From assembly GCA_033977485.1 (NCBI GenBank), contig CM066982.1, positions 35,442,218 to 35,506,217 on the forward strand: a stretch of DNA of 64,000 nucleotides, read 5' to 3'. Made by a program: the position numbers and the translations under genes. This DNA comes from Hydrangea macrophylla (Eukaryota; Streptophyta; Magnoliopsida; Cornales; Hydrangeaceae). Shown here piece by piece: positions 30,285-43,495 of the stretch. Each line of letters starts with the position of its first letter. Positions within the stretch are counted from its first letter, which is position 1. The notes below the pieces were generated by a model that was given only the letters and a program-made list of their open reading frames with translations, was not told where the DNA came from and ran no database searches.

Positions 30285-33126
30285 ATACCAAGTTGCTGTT
30301 CCGCCTAGCTATGAACCCTTATGGTTGTTGCATATAGATATCCTCCTCAAGATTACCATTCAAGAGTGCAGTCTTAACGTCCATCTGCCAGATCTTAAAA
30401 TCTAGGCATACAGCAATGGATAAGAGTATTCTGATGGACTTAAGCATAGCTACTGGCGAGAAGATTTCCTTATAGTCAATGCCCTCTCTTTGAGTATAAC
30501 CTTTCGCCACAAGCCTTGCCTTAAAGGTCTCAACATTTCCATCAGATCCTCTTTTCCTCTTATAGACCCATTTATAGCCAGTGGGTTTAATATTGGCAGG
30601 AAGTTCTACAAGATCCCAGACCTGATTGGAATCCATAGATTCCAATTCAGCCTTCAAAGATTTGACCCAATAAGCTGAATCAACATCAGCCATTGCATCT
30701 TCGTACGTGGCAGCATCAGATTCAGATTATATGGAGACAGCTTCAAATACTTCTCCTTTGAAGATGTATCTATCAGGGTGGCTGATAATCCCCCACTACG
30801 ACGAGGTACCAGGGCAAAAATGGGTGAAAATGTGGTATTTTCTTGTGTTAAATCATTTTTAACTGTTAGAGGAATAGAGGGCTCTCCATCTATTTCTCTC
30901 AGATCTATCCTTCCTTTAGATTTATGGTCCATGACATAATCATTCTCTAAGAAAACATCATTTTTACTAACAAACACTTTCTATTCTCTAGGATATTAAA
31001 AATACCATCCATAAGTACCCTTTGGATACCCTACGAAGTAACATACTTCTGATCGTGATTCCAATTTGCTCATCTTTCCTTTCAGCACATGTCCGGGACA
31101 CCCCCATATCTGGAGATGTTGCAAAGAGGGCTTGTGTCCAATGCACATCTCCCGTGGTGTCTTAGGAACAAATTTGCTTGGAATAAGATTTAGTATGTAC
31201 ATAGAGGCTTCCAAAGCATAACCCCAAAGAAATAATGGCAACTCTGAATAACTCACCATCGACCTAGTCATGTCTAAAAGAGTCTGGTTCCTTCTCTCTG
31301 CTACACCGTTCTGTTGAGGCGTACCAGGTGTAGTCAACTGTGACAGAATCCCATTCTATATAAGGTGATCAATAAACTCATTAGAGAGGTACTCGCCACC
31401 TCAATCAATCGAATGGCCTTGATATGTGTGTCTAATTTCTTCTCTACTTCAGCCTTAAACTCTTTGAACATTTCAAAGGCTTCAAACTTGTGCTGTATTA
31501 AGTACACATATCCATACCTAGAGTGGTCCTCAGTAAATGTAATAAAGTACTCATAACCACCCCTAGCTCTAATATTTATTGGACCACACACATCAATGTG
31601 AATTAATTCTAATAATGCATTGGTTCTATTGCCCTTTGCGGGAAAGGGCCTTTTGGTCATTTTACCCTTTAAACATGATTCACAGACTTCTATTGGTTCG
31701 AGAACCAAATCGCCTAAGACCCCTTCTTTGACTAGTCTGCTAATCCTGTTTAGATTGATATGACCTAGCCTCATGTACCAAAGCCTTGTTATATTAGTGG
31801 AAGGTTCCTTTCTTTTAGATGGTACAATTATCACTGAGTTATTAAGTTCCATATTAGAATCTTTAGAAATAATTGGAGTAAGCACATACAATCCATTCGA
31901 TTTAATACCAAAACATACAAAAGAACCATTTCTTTTTATCACAACTTCAGTTCCAAAAGAGAAAGAATAATTTTTATTTGAAAGTTCTGAAACTGAAATT
32001 AAATTACGTCTCATTAAAGGGATGTAAAGTACATCTGATAAAACTAAAGTCTTATTGTCTGGAAATTCTAAAACTACTACTCCTATAGCAACCGCAGAAT
32101 CGGTTGATCTAGAACCTAGAGTAAGCACGATCTCTCCATCACTGCACATCCTAGTTGATTTAAACCCCTGCAACGAATTACAGATATGGTTAGTCGCACC
32201 AGAATCAATGCACCAAGTGTTCGAAGTATCCGTTATAAAACTTTCTTCAATCACATGTGATTTGATCATACTTTGAACTCTTGTAGCTAAGAATTTCGGA
32301 CAGTTCCTCTTCAAGTGGCCTTTGTCCCAGCATTGGAAACACTTTCCTTTGCCTTGACCACCCACCTTCCCCTTGTCTTTGACTTTTCCCTTAGATTTTG
32401 CAATCTTTGGGACTAGTCCAAAACTTGAACCACTAGTTCAAGCCTTCTTTCTCCCTTTTTTGCCTTTCAGCGTAGATCGGGAAGAAGAATTGCCTTTCTC
32501 AACGTTCATAACATTGCCCCCATGCTTTATCACCCCTTCTGCTACCAGAAGAGAACTCATCAATTTGCTCATGGAAAAATTTATTTGATTCATATTATGG
32601 TTTAGTTTGAATTGAGTGAATGATGGTGACATGGAGTTGAGGATCATATCAACTTGGGTCTGTGCGTTGATGTTGGCACCCAGAGTCTCCAGTTCATTTA
32701 AATTTCCAATCATTTTTAAAACATGTTCTCTGACTGGAGTTCCTTCCAACATCTTAGCACTCATAATCTTCTGCATGGCGATCTGCCTAGCAGGTCGGCT
32801 ATGTCCCCAAACATTTCTTTTAGGGAAGTGATAATAGCATTAGCAGAATCATTCAATTGGAACTGGTGTTGCAACACACTAGCCATAGAGGCCAATATGT
32901 ACCAACGAGCCATCCCATTCAACTTCTTCCATTTGTCAAACTCGCGTCTAGCAACTGTTGAAGCATTTGTCGCGGGTTTGTCAGGGCATGGGGTAGTGAG
33001 GACATATATGTGATCCTCCGTAGTTAAAACTATATCCAGATTACGTTTTCATTCGATGTAATTGTTTCCAATTAGCTTGTTTTGTGTGAGTATAGTGGCA
33101 AGTGGACTAAATACAGATCCAGACAT
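30285..33126 (-). pseudogene. Copia gag-pol relic (gag, protease, integrase, partial RT)
   Basis: Starts at ATG 33126 (MSGSVFSPLATIL). Gag of the UBN2 type extends to about 32438. A zinc knuckle (CFQCWDKGHLKRNCP) lies near 32340 and a protease CIDSGATNHIC near 32215. A pre-integrase HxxxC region (RLGHINLNRIS, CESCLKG) lies near 31700-31760, and the integrase core runs from about 31640 to 31000, with TPQQNGVAERRNQTL. RT begins near 30690 with WVYKRKR and QMDVKTALLNG. Several stops and frame changes occur, for example TGG to TGA in early gag, near 31340 and near 30980. Domain order protease-integrase-RT is that of Ty1/copia. Confidence 0.88.
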
Positions 33127-34795
33127 GATTAATTCTGAAAAGAATAACACACAAAATAAATATGGATATCAAAATTAGACAACATGAAATAAAAGAATCC
33201 TTAAAACTCCTATTAAATGACAAAGTCGCCGAAATATCGAAAACGAAAGAACAAACCCTCCGTGTGGTGGTCATTGTTCAATCTTTTGATTAATCACGAC
33301 TTGTCTGCTATGCAATTCTTGCAAAATAGGTCATGACTCCTGAACCAATTTGATCTCTAAGTTTCTAAATAATGCCCCATGTGGGATCCCTTATTCATAG
33401 CTTAGCTAGTGTGTACCATTAACTAGGATCCAATCACAACTGCCTCAAGTAGTGCCTCGGTGTGGTGGTCACCCTCTAACACGTCTAATTGACCCTATCA
33501 GCAGGAAGTTCACATCTAGTAACCAATGAGTAGTGTACCCTCTGTATGGAATGATCACCCCTGGCGAGGTAACATAAATGCACTATTCATCTTACAGTGA
33601 ACCGTTAATGGAAGATCATGGGAGTTGTAATAATAAGTCACTCTCCTACTAGATTTGACAATTAAGGATTTTGCCTTTGAAAAATTGTTTCTACTCAATT
33701 CCCGTAGACATCCAATGTCCACTAATGAGTTAAAACGGTTTTTAATTTTTATTTTAGAAAACTCATTTTTGCTTGCATGTAGTAACAATATTTAAATAAT
33801 GCCAATCACAAACAAGCATAAAAAAACAAAAAACTAAAATGAAATAAAGACATTCAACAATGCCTCTATCTACCATGGCTCTATTTTCATAGATCCATCT
33901 TCTTGGTTTGGTCGCCGCCGACTCCATCTTCATGGACAACGGCTTCTTGCTCCATCTTCATGAATATTTCTAATTCTATTACATTGGTCCTACGCTTCTT
34001 TCGAAGCTTACAATTTATCTAGAAATAGAAATAGCAATAAATAAATAAATAGGCTAGGAAAACCGGTGCTACTTTCCTTATCGCAGGAATGAAGTCGCAG
34101 TGCCCTTTACACATGCCTTTAAATCCAAACCAAACCATTCACCAATCACAAATTTACAATAAAATAAATTTTTGGTGCCATGGGAGATAGCGGACTAATC
34201 CTTGCTATAACAAAAAGTTAGTTGCACAAATATCCACGCGCATATGACAGAATATATGTCTATTGGAACTTCTAATTGATTCGCATAGTACATAAACTCT
34301 TTATGCATTGATTAGTACTAAAAATACTATCTCTAGTTCTGTCTTACTCGATCGATTGAACTTAAGATTTCACAGATTAATTTAAAATTTTCCAGAATTT
34401 TATAAAAAATTAAAATAAATAATTTTTTCAAAACCTTTAAACTGTGAAACACACCTGGATAGAGAAATAGTTTCAATCAATCGAACAAGGATCAATCGAT
34501 CGAAAAAAAAAAAAAAAAAGTTCGATCAATCGAAACATGTTCGATCGCTTGAACCCAGCATAGTTTCGATTGATCGAAAAGCTTTCAATCGATCAAACAC
34601 AGACAATTTCAATCGATCGAAAAACATTCGATCGATTGAAACTGCCATGCATCCTATGTAATCACAGATTTGTTTCCTGCTGCAAAACTACTGTAAAAAC
34701 AAATCTATGACTATGCAGTTTCAAAACAGTACTAAAAACTAACATGAAAATAAAACTAGTGTTCCAAAACGCAGCTATAGATCCAAATAAGGGAG
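33127..34795 (-). other. Unusually long leader of the copia element
   Basis: 1.67 kb between primer-binding site and gag without a convincing ORF. Directly upstream of gag, TTATTCTTTTCAG|AATTAATC-ATG has a good pyrimidine tract and acceptor, so most of the leader may be an intron. It also contains a TCGATCGA cluster (34472-34641) with an internal A18-type run near 34504-34519. Confidence 0.55.
34472..34641. repeat. TCGATCGA / ATCGATT cluster in the copia leader
   Basis: About ten ATCGATCGAA-like or TTCAATCGAT-like words within 170 bases, separated by variable sequence and an A-rich run. Confidence 0.8.
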
Positions 34796-34807
34796 GCTCT
34801 GATACCA
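34796..34807 (-). promoter_or_regulatory. Primer-binding site of the copia element (initiator tRNA-Met type)
   Basis: TGGTATCAGAGC on the minus strand, five bases (TTAAT) after the LTR end. This 12-mer is the usual plant initiator tRNA-Met primer site. Confidence 0.9.
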
Positions 34808-34812
34808 ATTAA

Positions 34813-35408
34813 TGGATTTAGGTTTCGAAAAACTTAAATTATAAATGCAGCAGAAAAACATGTTTAAAACATTTATTGGTAGTCCGGATCTACTACTCAT
34901 CAACTCTAAAGATGCGTATACAAGAGGGGATAGAATATAATACCTCAGGCCTTGAACCCAATTCTGATTTTGTCCTCTTCCTTTAGTGTGCAGCAACTCC
35001 TACTAGGTTGTCTTCACCCTTATTTCTCCTATGAACGCTCTCGAATAGTCTAGAGTTGGTGGGAACCCTAGTAGAGAGGATATAGAAAGTTGGGAAACCC
35101 TAAACAGTTTTTGCAGCTTCGTATGAATAAAAATGATGATTAAACTATTCTGTACGTAATGCCCTATTTATAGATTTCCAAATCGACTTTAAGCCTTCGA
35201 TCGATTGAAACTCTTTCGATCGATCGAACCTTCGATCGATCGAAGCAAGTTCAGTCGATCGAACTGAACCAGCATTTAATCAATTGAAATATGTTCGATC
35301 GATCAATCGAACCTTCAATCCTCATATGCCTTCCTGGGTTTGATATCTATGTATAAAATGCCAAATGTCAAATACATAATGATTGGGTTTGAGGGCACAA
35401 TCCCAACA
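34813..35408 (-). repeat. 5' LTR of the copia element
   Basis: 596 bp: begins TGTTGGGATTGTG at 35408 and ends ...AAATCCA at 34813. TATA-like CTATAAATAGG on the minus strand near 35163-35173. A TCGATCGA cluster (35196-35312) lies upstream of the TATA box. Confidence 0.87.
35196..35312. repeat. TCGATCGA cluster in the copia LTR U3
   Basis: Repeated TTCGATCGATCGAA-like words close upstream of the LTR TATA box. Confidence 0.8.
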
Positions 35409-38400
35409 CTTTTCACATAATCCTGCAAATCTTGGGCCATTTTGGGGTAGTAGTAACCTTGCAGTAGGACTCTTCTGGATAAGGCCCTACTCCCGATGTG
35501 TCTCCCGTACACTCCTTCATGGATTTCTTGCAGAATGCTCTGTGCTTGCGTCGGGTGAATGCATCAGAGGTATAGAATAGTAAATCCTCTCTTATAGAGT
35601 ATACCTTATTGCTCGGTATCTAACCCGCAGTGCTTCGCTTTCTCAGTCGGGAGGTTTCTACTTATGAGGAACATCACTATGGGATCCATCCAACTGGGAC
35701 CCATGTCGACCGGGTACACCTCCATACCTTCTAAGGTAGCTATACTGGGCTCAGGTAGGTATTCTACTCTGATTCCTTGGAGATCCGACTCTGAGGATGA
35801 CACTAGGCGCGCCAACCGGTCGGTCTGTATGTTTTCTTTTCTTGGAATATGAGTGATGGACAACCATTTAAACTCGCTAGTGATTTCTCTGACTAGGGCC
35901 AGGTAGGCCACCATATTGTCCTCCCTAACCTCGTACTGATGCTAGACTTGATTTACTACCAGCTAGGAGTCACTGTGCACTTTAATCTGTCGGGCGCCCA
36001 TAGAAGTAGCCAGTTGTAGGCCGACCAAGAGGGTCTCATACTCTGCCTCATTGTTAGATGCCTGGAACCCAAACCTGAGGGCGTACTCGAGCTGAATCCC
36101 TTTGGGCGTGATCAAGATGACCCATGCACCGCTGCCTTGCTGGTTGGAGGATCCATCTACATAGAGCATCCAGGTCGGGATCCCGGGCTGTAGTTTGGGC
36201 TATAACTCAGTCGGGTTAGATTCCTCGACCAGGTCTTCTAGATAAGTAAACTCAACAAGGAAATCTGCTACTGGCTGTCCTTTGATTGCTGTCTGAGGTC
36301 TATAAACTACCTCAAACTCTTCTAATTTCAATGCCGACTTCATGAGTCTCCCAAATGTTTCAGGCCGGCACAGAATTCTGCACAGAGGCTGATCCATGAG
36401 GACATCTATGACATAAGCCTGGAAGTATGGGCGAAGTCACCGAGCTGAGGTGATGAGGGCGAAGGTGAGCTTTTCTATACGGGAGCACCGGTATTCTACG
36501 CCTTGAAGTGCCCGACTAGTGTAGTATACTGGGTACTGTATCCCATATTCTTCTCTGCTCAGGACCGAGCTTACCGTGGAGGGTGATACTGCCAAGTAGA
36601 GAAACAATTCCTCCTTTGGAATGGGCGTTGAGAGCAGAGGAGGCGATGTCAGATACTTCTTGAGTTCCTGAAATGCCTCCTCACACTCTTTTGACCACTC
36701 GAAGGCTTTACGAAGGATTTTGAAAAATGCCAGGCACCGGTCGGTTGCTCGAGACACGAATCTATTCAATGCTGCCACCCACCCTGCCAAACTTTAAACT
36801 TCCTTTGTTGACCTGGGTGACCGCATGTTGATGATGGTCTGAATCTTCTCCGGATTGGCCTCGATTCCCCATTTTCTGCCTAAATGTCCCAAGAACTTCC
36901 CAGACGAAACCCCAAATGCGCACTTTGCCAGATTTAACTTCATCTGGTATCTTCTCAGGATGTTGAAGGCCCCAGCCAAATGCTCGAGATGGTCTAGTTT
37001 ATCCCGACTTTTAACCAGGAGGTCATCTATGTATACTTCCATAGTTTTTCTGATTAAGTCCCTAAACATGTGATTCACTAAGCGCTAGTAGGTTGCTCCG
37101 GCGTTCTTGACGCCAAAGGGCATCACTTTATAGTAGTAGATTCCTTGGTCGATAATGAAGGAGGTCTTCTCTTCATCGCATGGGTACATATGAATCTGGT
37201 TATACCCTGAGTAAGCATCCATAAAGAAAAGGAGTGAGTAACCTACCGTTGCATCTACCAAGAGATCTATCCTGGGCAATGGGTAGCAATCTTTGGGACA
37301 AGCCTTATTCAGGTCATAAATTCCATGAAGAGACTCCACTTTCCGTTACTCTTCTTGACTAGGACAACATTTTTCCAACCACTCAGGATATTGTACTTCC
37401 CAAACTGATTATGCTCTGACCAGTTTCCCGACCCCCTCACAAACCACTTCCATCCTTTTCAGGGCCATGCCCCTTCTCTTCTATTTAACAGGGCAGAAGC
37501 TCGGGTCAACATTGAGTTAGTGGGACATAACCTGGGGATCAATTCCAGGCATGTCCTCATGTCTCTATGCAAAGACATCTTGATTCTGCCTCAAGAACTA
37601 GATTAACCTTTCTCGGAGTTCGGGTTCCACGAAGGAACCGATACTGACAAATCGGTCGGGAATCTAGGGATCCAGGATCACATGGCTAAGTTCCTAGACC
37701 GGGCTAACTCCGTTCCTGTCTTTCCTTGGATCCATTTCATCAATATTTACGGTTTTAGACACTGCATCTCTATTCAAAGAATTGACATAATAGTTATGGG
37801 CGATGGCTTGATCTCTCCTCAGGATCCCTACCACACGTGGGGTCGGGAATTTGACGACTAGGCTATAGGTTGACACAACTGCCTTGGCTCGGTTAAGGGT
37901 TGGCCTACTGAGGATGACATTGTAAGTAGAGAGGGCTTCAACCATGACAAAATTCGTGAGTGTGGAGACCTGCTACGGATGAGTTCCTATTAGAACTGGT
38001 AACTCGATCATCTCGAGTGGTTGTGTACTGGACCCGTTTAACCCCACTAGAGGGGTAGCCACCGGTTGGTGTCAGTCCTTGGAGATCCCAAACTGATCAA
38101 AGGCTGAGGGAAAGAGTATGTTGGAAGAGCTTCCTGTATCTATGAGTACCCTTTTGACCACATAGTTGGCTATAGAAAGCGTCACCACCAGAGGATCATC
38201 ATGGGGATAGTGCAGATCCTGGAAGTCACTGGATGAGAATGTGAGGGTGTCGGTCAAATATTGGTCGACTAGTTAGGCATGCTTGACATCCACTTGAGAT
38301 GCCCTAGCATACCTCTTCCTAGCCAATTGAGAATCTCCTCCTCCTGATGTCCCTCAAGAGTCCATGTTGATGTGCCTGAGGGGTTGTGGCTGCTCAGGGA

Positions 38401-39930
38401 GTCGGGCATCTTGCCGCTGTTGCCTATCGTTAGTGACAAACTCAGCCAAATGATCTTGCTCAATGAGCTTTTCAACAGTGATCTTTAGCTTGAAGCAGTC
38501 CACAGTATCATGGTCGTGGTCTTTGTGGTAGCAGCAGTATTTATCCCATTTCCTTTTCTCGGGCGGGCTCTTCAACTTCGTCGGTTCCTTGAGCAGTTTC
38601 TGAGCTTCGGTGGCTGCCATGACTTCTTGGATGGGCAAGGAAAGTGGCATGAAGGAAATCGGGGTTTGATCTTGATCCCCCTTTTGCTGATCCTACTTCT
38701 GCCTTTTTCCTAGGCTCTTCTCGGAGCCTTCCCATTTTTGTTTGGCTCTCTCGAACTCCTCTTCCATGAAGCCTGAATTTTTGGACTTCATGAACTCTTC
38801 AATGTCAATATACTTCTCAACCCTCTCCATGAGTTCGACTAAGTTTGTCGATCATCGTCTATAAAATAACGTGGCAACCTTGGTGTTCTGAACCCCATAA
38901 CAGAAGGCTGTAATTGGGACTGTCTCGTTTAGGTCGTAAATCTAAAGCTTTTGCTGGTTGAACTAATCGACGAAATCCTTCAAAGGCTCTCCCTTTCGCT
39001 ACTTGACCGTGAATAGCTGGGTGTCAGGCTATGGTCGGCCAAGCATGCTTAATAACTGGCAGACAAATAGCTTGTTTAGCTCCTTGAAGTCGTCAAGCGA
39101 TCAGGGTTTAAGGGAATGGAACCACTACGCGGCCGGGCCTTTCAGAGTGCTAGGAAAGGCCAGGCAGTACAGCTCATCGACATTGGTGGCTAGTGCCATC
39201 TGAGCCTTGTAGGTTCGGACGTGGTCGATCGAACTTCCTGAGCCATCGTAAGAGTCGAGATGAGGGTTTTTGAACTTGCGTGGAATGGCGAACCTCGTGA
39301 TCCAGTCGGAGAATGGCAATTCGATCTTGGTATTGGCATGATCATGACTTAGATTCCTGCCTAGCTTTTTAATCTATTTCTCCAAGTCCTTGATACGGGC
39401 TTCCACATCTTCCCGAACAGTATCGTATGGTAGGTCGGGTTAGAGGAAGAGGCTTCCTCCTCGAAGTATGTTGTCCTCAGGGATAAGGCTCGGCTATGAC
39501 TTCGGTTGATTATATGCCTAAGGTCACTTTGGCTCTGGGCTGAGTGATCATGGGCCGATTCCTGGGTCATGCAGTCTTGCCTCTCCTGTCTGGCGGCACG
39601 TCTATCGTTGATGATATCTCTAGCATCCCCAACATGGCTCGGGTTGGCCCGAGCATGATCTTGGGTACGTATTGGGTCCCGACCATGCTCGGTGTTCCCG
39701 GGATGTGTTCCGATCTGCGGAGGATTATTTTGTTGGGCTAGCAGTGCTTTGATCTACTGTTGAGTCTGATGCTAGCCCTCTAAAAGTTGTGCAAGAGTTG
39801 TCGTGATTTGCTCTAGAGTCAGGATGGCTGCCGCCAACATTGGGGTCAGTGGGTCTGCCTGGCCGGTCTATTGAGCAGCCTTCTTATTCTTACTAGGAGC
39901 TATGGCGATCAGTCAGGAATTTTTATTTTT
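35409..39930 (-). pseudogene. Gag-pol relic of element B
   Basis: No long frame survives. Pieces from right to left: gag core near 39320-39000 (PFSDWITRFAIPRKFKNPHL); a zinc-knuckle-like CCYHKDHDHDTVDC near 38545; protease VLIDTGSSSNILFPSAF near 38160-38110; RT at 37340-36794 with DLNKACPKDCYPLPRID and EVYIDDLLVKS; RNase H at 36790-36200; second RNase H at 36169-35780 (LYVDGSSNQQGSGAW, then SNNEAEYETLL); the integrase H2C2 start near 35512 (YGRHIGSRALSRRVLLQGYY). Breaks are mostly TAG stops with some frameshifts. Confidence 0.83.
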
Positions 39931-39943
39931 GGAAAACTGTCGT

Positions 39944-39961
39944 TTCCCACAGACAGCGCCA
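39944..39961 (-). promoter_or_regulatory. Primer-binding site of element B
   Basis: TGGCGCTGTCTGTGGGAA on the minus strand, three bases after the LTR end. The tRNA is not assigned. Confidence 0.75.
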
Positions 39962-39964
39962 AAC

Positions 39965-40536
39965 TGATGATGCCAATTTTGGTGTAAGATAAGAAAAGAA
40001 GACGATGAGATTTGTATGTGGTTCAGCTCTATTAATGAAGAGACCTACGTCCACGTGGTGTGTCTGAGCACTTTCACTAGATAGTTAAACAACCGGTGAC
40101 CTTTGGAGAACCAACAGCTAAATGGAACTTACCAGAGGTCAGCCGGGCGTGCGAGATTGCGAATTGCTGTGTGTGTTGTCTTTGTTGGAAAGGGGAAGAT
40201 CCCTTTCTTGGAGGTGAGGGGTCTCTTTTATACAAGCAAGAGACCTCCTCATACATGGAAACAATATTGATAAGGCAATACAATCTGATTTAGTTTGATT
40301 GGCATAATCTATGCAAGTTTCCCAATGTGTTTAGGAAACTATCTCCACATTCCATTAGTCTTCTAGCAGATTAAGGAAACTTCTGAATGAATCTGGGTTG
40401 CATCTCTAGGCTGGACTGAGCTATCCTGCGAGGGACTAGGCCCAGGTGGTGTTCCCGACTCGTAGGCCGGGTCCTGTATCATGCGGTGGTCCGGTCGGGG
40501 TAACGGTGCCTCCTGACCGGGCGCTACTCGGTGTCA
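39965..40536 (-). repeat. 5' LTR of element B
   Basis: Inner end is TG (plus strand TGATGATGCC) next to the primer-binding site. The outer end is placed at GTGTCA (40536), giving TGACACCGAG as the LTR start. The outer end is uncertain by tens of bases because no second LTR is in the window. Confidence 0.6.
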
Positions 40537-40556
40537 CCGAGCCTTGATCTCATTGG

Positions 40557-41557
40557 TTGAATATTTTTGTATGTATCACCAGTCTTAGACTCACTAAGGA
40601 AGCTCCCTCCACTGTCCCTATATGGGTACACATCTACAATATCTCGCTAGAATATTGGAATGCTGATGGCTTGAGTCATATAGCAAGTATCATTGGGAAA
40701 CCCCTGCATGTTGACAATTTGGCAACCACACGCAGAAGAATTTCATTTGCTAGAATTTGTATTGAAGTAAGTGCTGAAGTTGAACTTATGAGTTCCTTTG
40801 TTATTTAGATTGAAGATTCTTTCAGTGGGTAGCTTGAACAAATCACTCTAAATGTTGAGTATCAATGGACCCCTATTTGTTGTGCCAAGTGTAAGAAATT
40901 TGGACATAACTGTGCCAAACCTATTTTGTTCACAAAAGCCCACAGCAAGCTCTCATTCAGTCTAAAGCTCAAGGTGAAGGTATCTAGATGGTTCAAGGTA
41001 AAGGGAAGATAGTTCATATAGAAAATTCATCCATTAGTGCAACTAACTCTGGAACCAATAAGGAAGCCTTGACTAGTATAGAAGCTCACCATGCAGACAG
41101 GAGATCTTCAAGATTTGTTGATTGTCCCTCCCTTGCCTACTAAGGTCCGCAAGACCCCCTCCATCCCTACTCTCTTAGTCCAGGTTGTCCCACAGAAGAA
41201 TCAATTCTTTGAACTGGAAGGAATGAATGATGATATTTTAGTACAAGCTCCGCTCCCAAGATGAAGGATACTTATAGGGTGGATCAGACTGAGAAAAGTT
41301 TGGATGCCCAAGAAATGACTTCCCAGCAAATTGCTATGGTGTAGCCCCCATCTTCTCCTTTGACTCCTCATCCACAAGTTCAAGTGGAGAAGATGAGGGA
41401 TGTTAGTCCCCCAAAGAAGAAAACCCTGCATTTGGAACCCAATTTGGATTATAGAGCTAAGAACAATGGATCCCCCACTCCTGGTAAGACAAAGAATAAG
41501 AAGAACTCTCCACCAGGTTCCTCAGGTAAGTACTACCAACTTCCCCAAAGTTTTTAA
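40557..41557 (+). pseudogene. LINE ORF1 relic (DUF4283-like plus zinc knuckle)
   Basis: PIWVHIYNISLEYWNADGLS near 40615-40690 is the typical plant ORF1/DUF4283 block. CAKCKKFGHNC near 40880-40915 is a zinc-knuckle core lacking a clean final spacing. The C-terminus is basic and proline-rich (40557 frame broken by stops near 40809 and 40832). ORF1 proteins bind LINE RNA. The N-terminus is outside this segment. Confidence 0.75.
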
Positions 41558-42409
41558 TGATTATAAGCTGCTAGAATATTAGGGGCTTAAATCAGCCCAG
41601 TAGGCAATCTGAAGTTGCTAAATTCATTTATGAGCATAATATTTATGTGCAAGGGTTAACTGAAACCAAGGTGAGACAAGCTAATGAAGATTTTACTAAG
41701 AAAAATATTTTAAGCATTAGGAATTTGTCACTAATAGCAGCCCCAATTCAGTTGGGAGAATTTGGATTGGCTAGAAGTCTGATAGAGTTAACCTTACTGT
41801 TTTAAAATCTTCTTCTCAAACTATCCATGTTAACTTAGAAAAGGATGATAAATCCCAAGTTTGTGAAGTTTCTTTCATTTATGGCCACAATACTGGCCAA
41901 GGTAGAATGGATTTATGGTCTGATCTTAGGTTCATTTCTAGGAGCACCCAGTCCACTAATTATATTGCTTTAGGTGACTTTAATGTTACTTTGTGCCCTA
42001 AGGAAGTCTCTGAAGCCAACTTTGTCTAGAATAATGATATGAGGGATTTTAAAAATGCATTAATCAGTATTGTTTAGTGGATCTCAGATATAGTGGAGAA
42101 CTATTCAGTTAGTGTAACAGAAGATATGGGAGAGAAGACTTTACTCAAAGGAAACTTGATAGAGCTCTGGTTTATTTACCTTTTTTTTAAGGGAAAAAAA
42201 AAAGATAGAGCTCTGGTTAATCAAACTTGGATTGATAATTTCACTGAATCCTTTGATCATTTCCATGTCACAAGTATCTCTGATCACTCTCCTATAGTTG
42301 TTCATATTGATAAGAGTCATAAAAAAAAGGTAGGGCTTTTAAATTCTACAATTATTGGACTAAATTAGACCACTATGTGCACATTGTTAAGACTGCTTGG
42401 GACCAACCT

Positions 42410-43495
42410 TGTCACACCCCAATTTTCAGACAACCAATTATTAATCAAGGGAGAACCCTCAACCAATATCCAGCTATCAAATCATCAAAGGTGCTTGTAA
42501 TAAAAAAAAACATCACACAGTCTGTACCGAATAAATCATTACTCACATGTGCAATAGTAACGGTCAACATCCAACCATAAAAGCCAAACCAAGATTTAAA
42601 ATCCAACTCCAAAACAAAATAATATCTAAAAAGAACACTTCACTAAAATAATATCTTAAATTGTCAAATGGCCCACAATGCCAGAAATTAATACTGAACT
42701 CTCTAGAATGAATTAAAAACGAATAAGGAGAAACAGCACAAGACTCTACATGCCTCCTGCTGCCAGGTGCCACGCCCTCCCTACTAGCCCTGCAAATTTT
42801 GATCGGCTACGCTCCAACAAGAAACGCACCCGCGAGAAAAACTCAACGGGTCAGTCACATGACTGGTATGAGTTAAACCATACACACACGGCTTCGGGAT
42901 CACCCGTTGCCCCTTTAACTACTACACAAAACATTAACTCGGGCAAGAGAGTAGTTCCACTTCACATATTGGGACGAGCGGTAGTTTCCCTTTATGTGGT
43001 GGCCATGCAGTTCTCGTCCGAATTTAAATAAAATAATACTTACCTTCTGTCCCATGGTGAGTCAATACCTGCAAAATGTTAGTAGACCCACCATCCTGCA
43101 ACCACAAAGATTAATAACAGCATAGTACTACTTGTACTAAGATATCGGAAGAATTATCATCACAATTTACTCACTACACGTCCAAAATAAATATATAAGA
43201 AAAGAGCAGAGGTCAAGGGAATCAACATTTTAGATCCATTAACTCATCGGAAATTTTATTGACACTAATCCTCTAACTTTTATGAACGATTCATTTTTTC
43301 AATTTCCTAGGTTCACCACTTGGCTACCATCCATGGTGCATCCACACATATATCCCATGTGTGCCCGGACATACTACCAACATCTACTCTAGTGCCAGTT
43401 TGGTTGGTGTATCAACCAAACTAGGTATACACACAGAAGGCCAGTCAATATACCATAGACATCTAACAAATAAGTCGGGCATAAGGCTTAGGCCA
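42410..43495. mobile_element. LTR-like insertion in the LINE (probable solo LTR)
   Basis: The LINE ORF2 frame stops after TGGGACCAACC and resumes at CTTGATGGGACAGCC. Between them lies about 1.1 kb with no coding content, starting TGTCACACCCC, a common start of plant gypsy LTRs, and ending near GGCCA. The ends are uncertain by a few bases; the only shared flank word is CTTG. A perfect 9-bp hairpin (GTTTGGTTG/CAACCAAAC) lies near 43399-43422. Confidence 0.6.

Larger units (their letters stand above)
30285..35408 (-). mobile_element. Ty1/copia retrotransposon, 5' two-thirds
   Basis: Minus-strand element with 5' LTR (34813-35408), initiator-Met-type primer-binding site, long leader, then gag, protease, integrase and the start of RT. 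Its RT frame stops abruptly where element A begins (30285), so the remainder is expected left of element A. On its right it interrupts the integrase frame of element B; the flank CTTTT (35409-35413) should be its target-site duplication. Confidence 0.88.
35409..40536 (-). mobile_element. Element B: decayed Tat-lineage (Retand-like) Ty3/gypsy element, 5' part
   Basis: Minus strand: LTR 39965-40536, primer-binding site, gag, protease, RT, RNase H, second RNase H and the beginning of integrase, where the copia element interrupts it. The second RNase H and the TGGCGC primer-binding site are typical of Retand-type Tat elements. LINE sequence begins immediately to its right, so B probably inserted into the LINE. 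Confidence 0.82.
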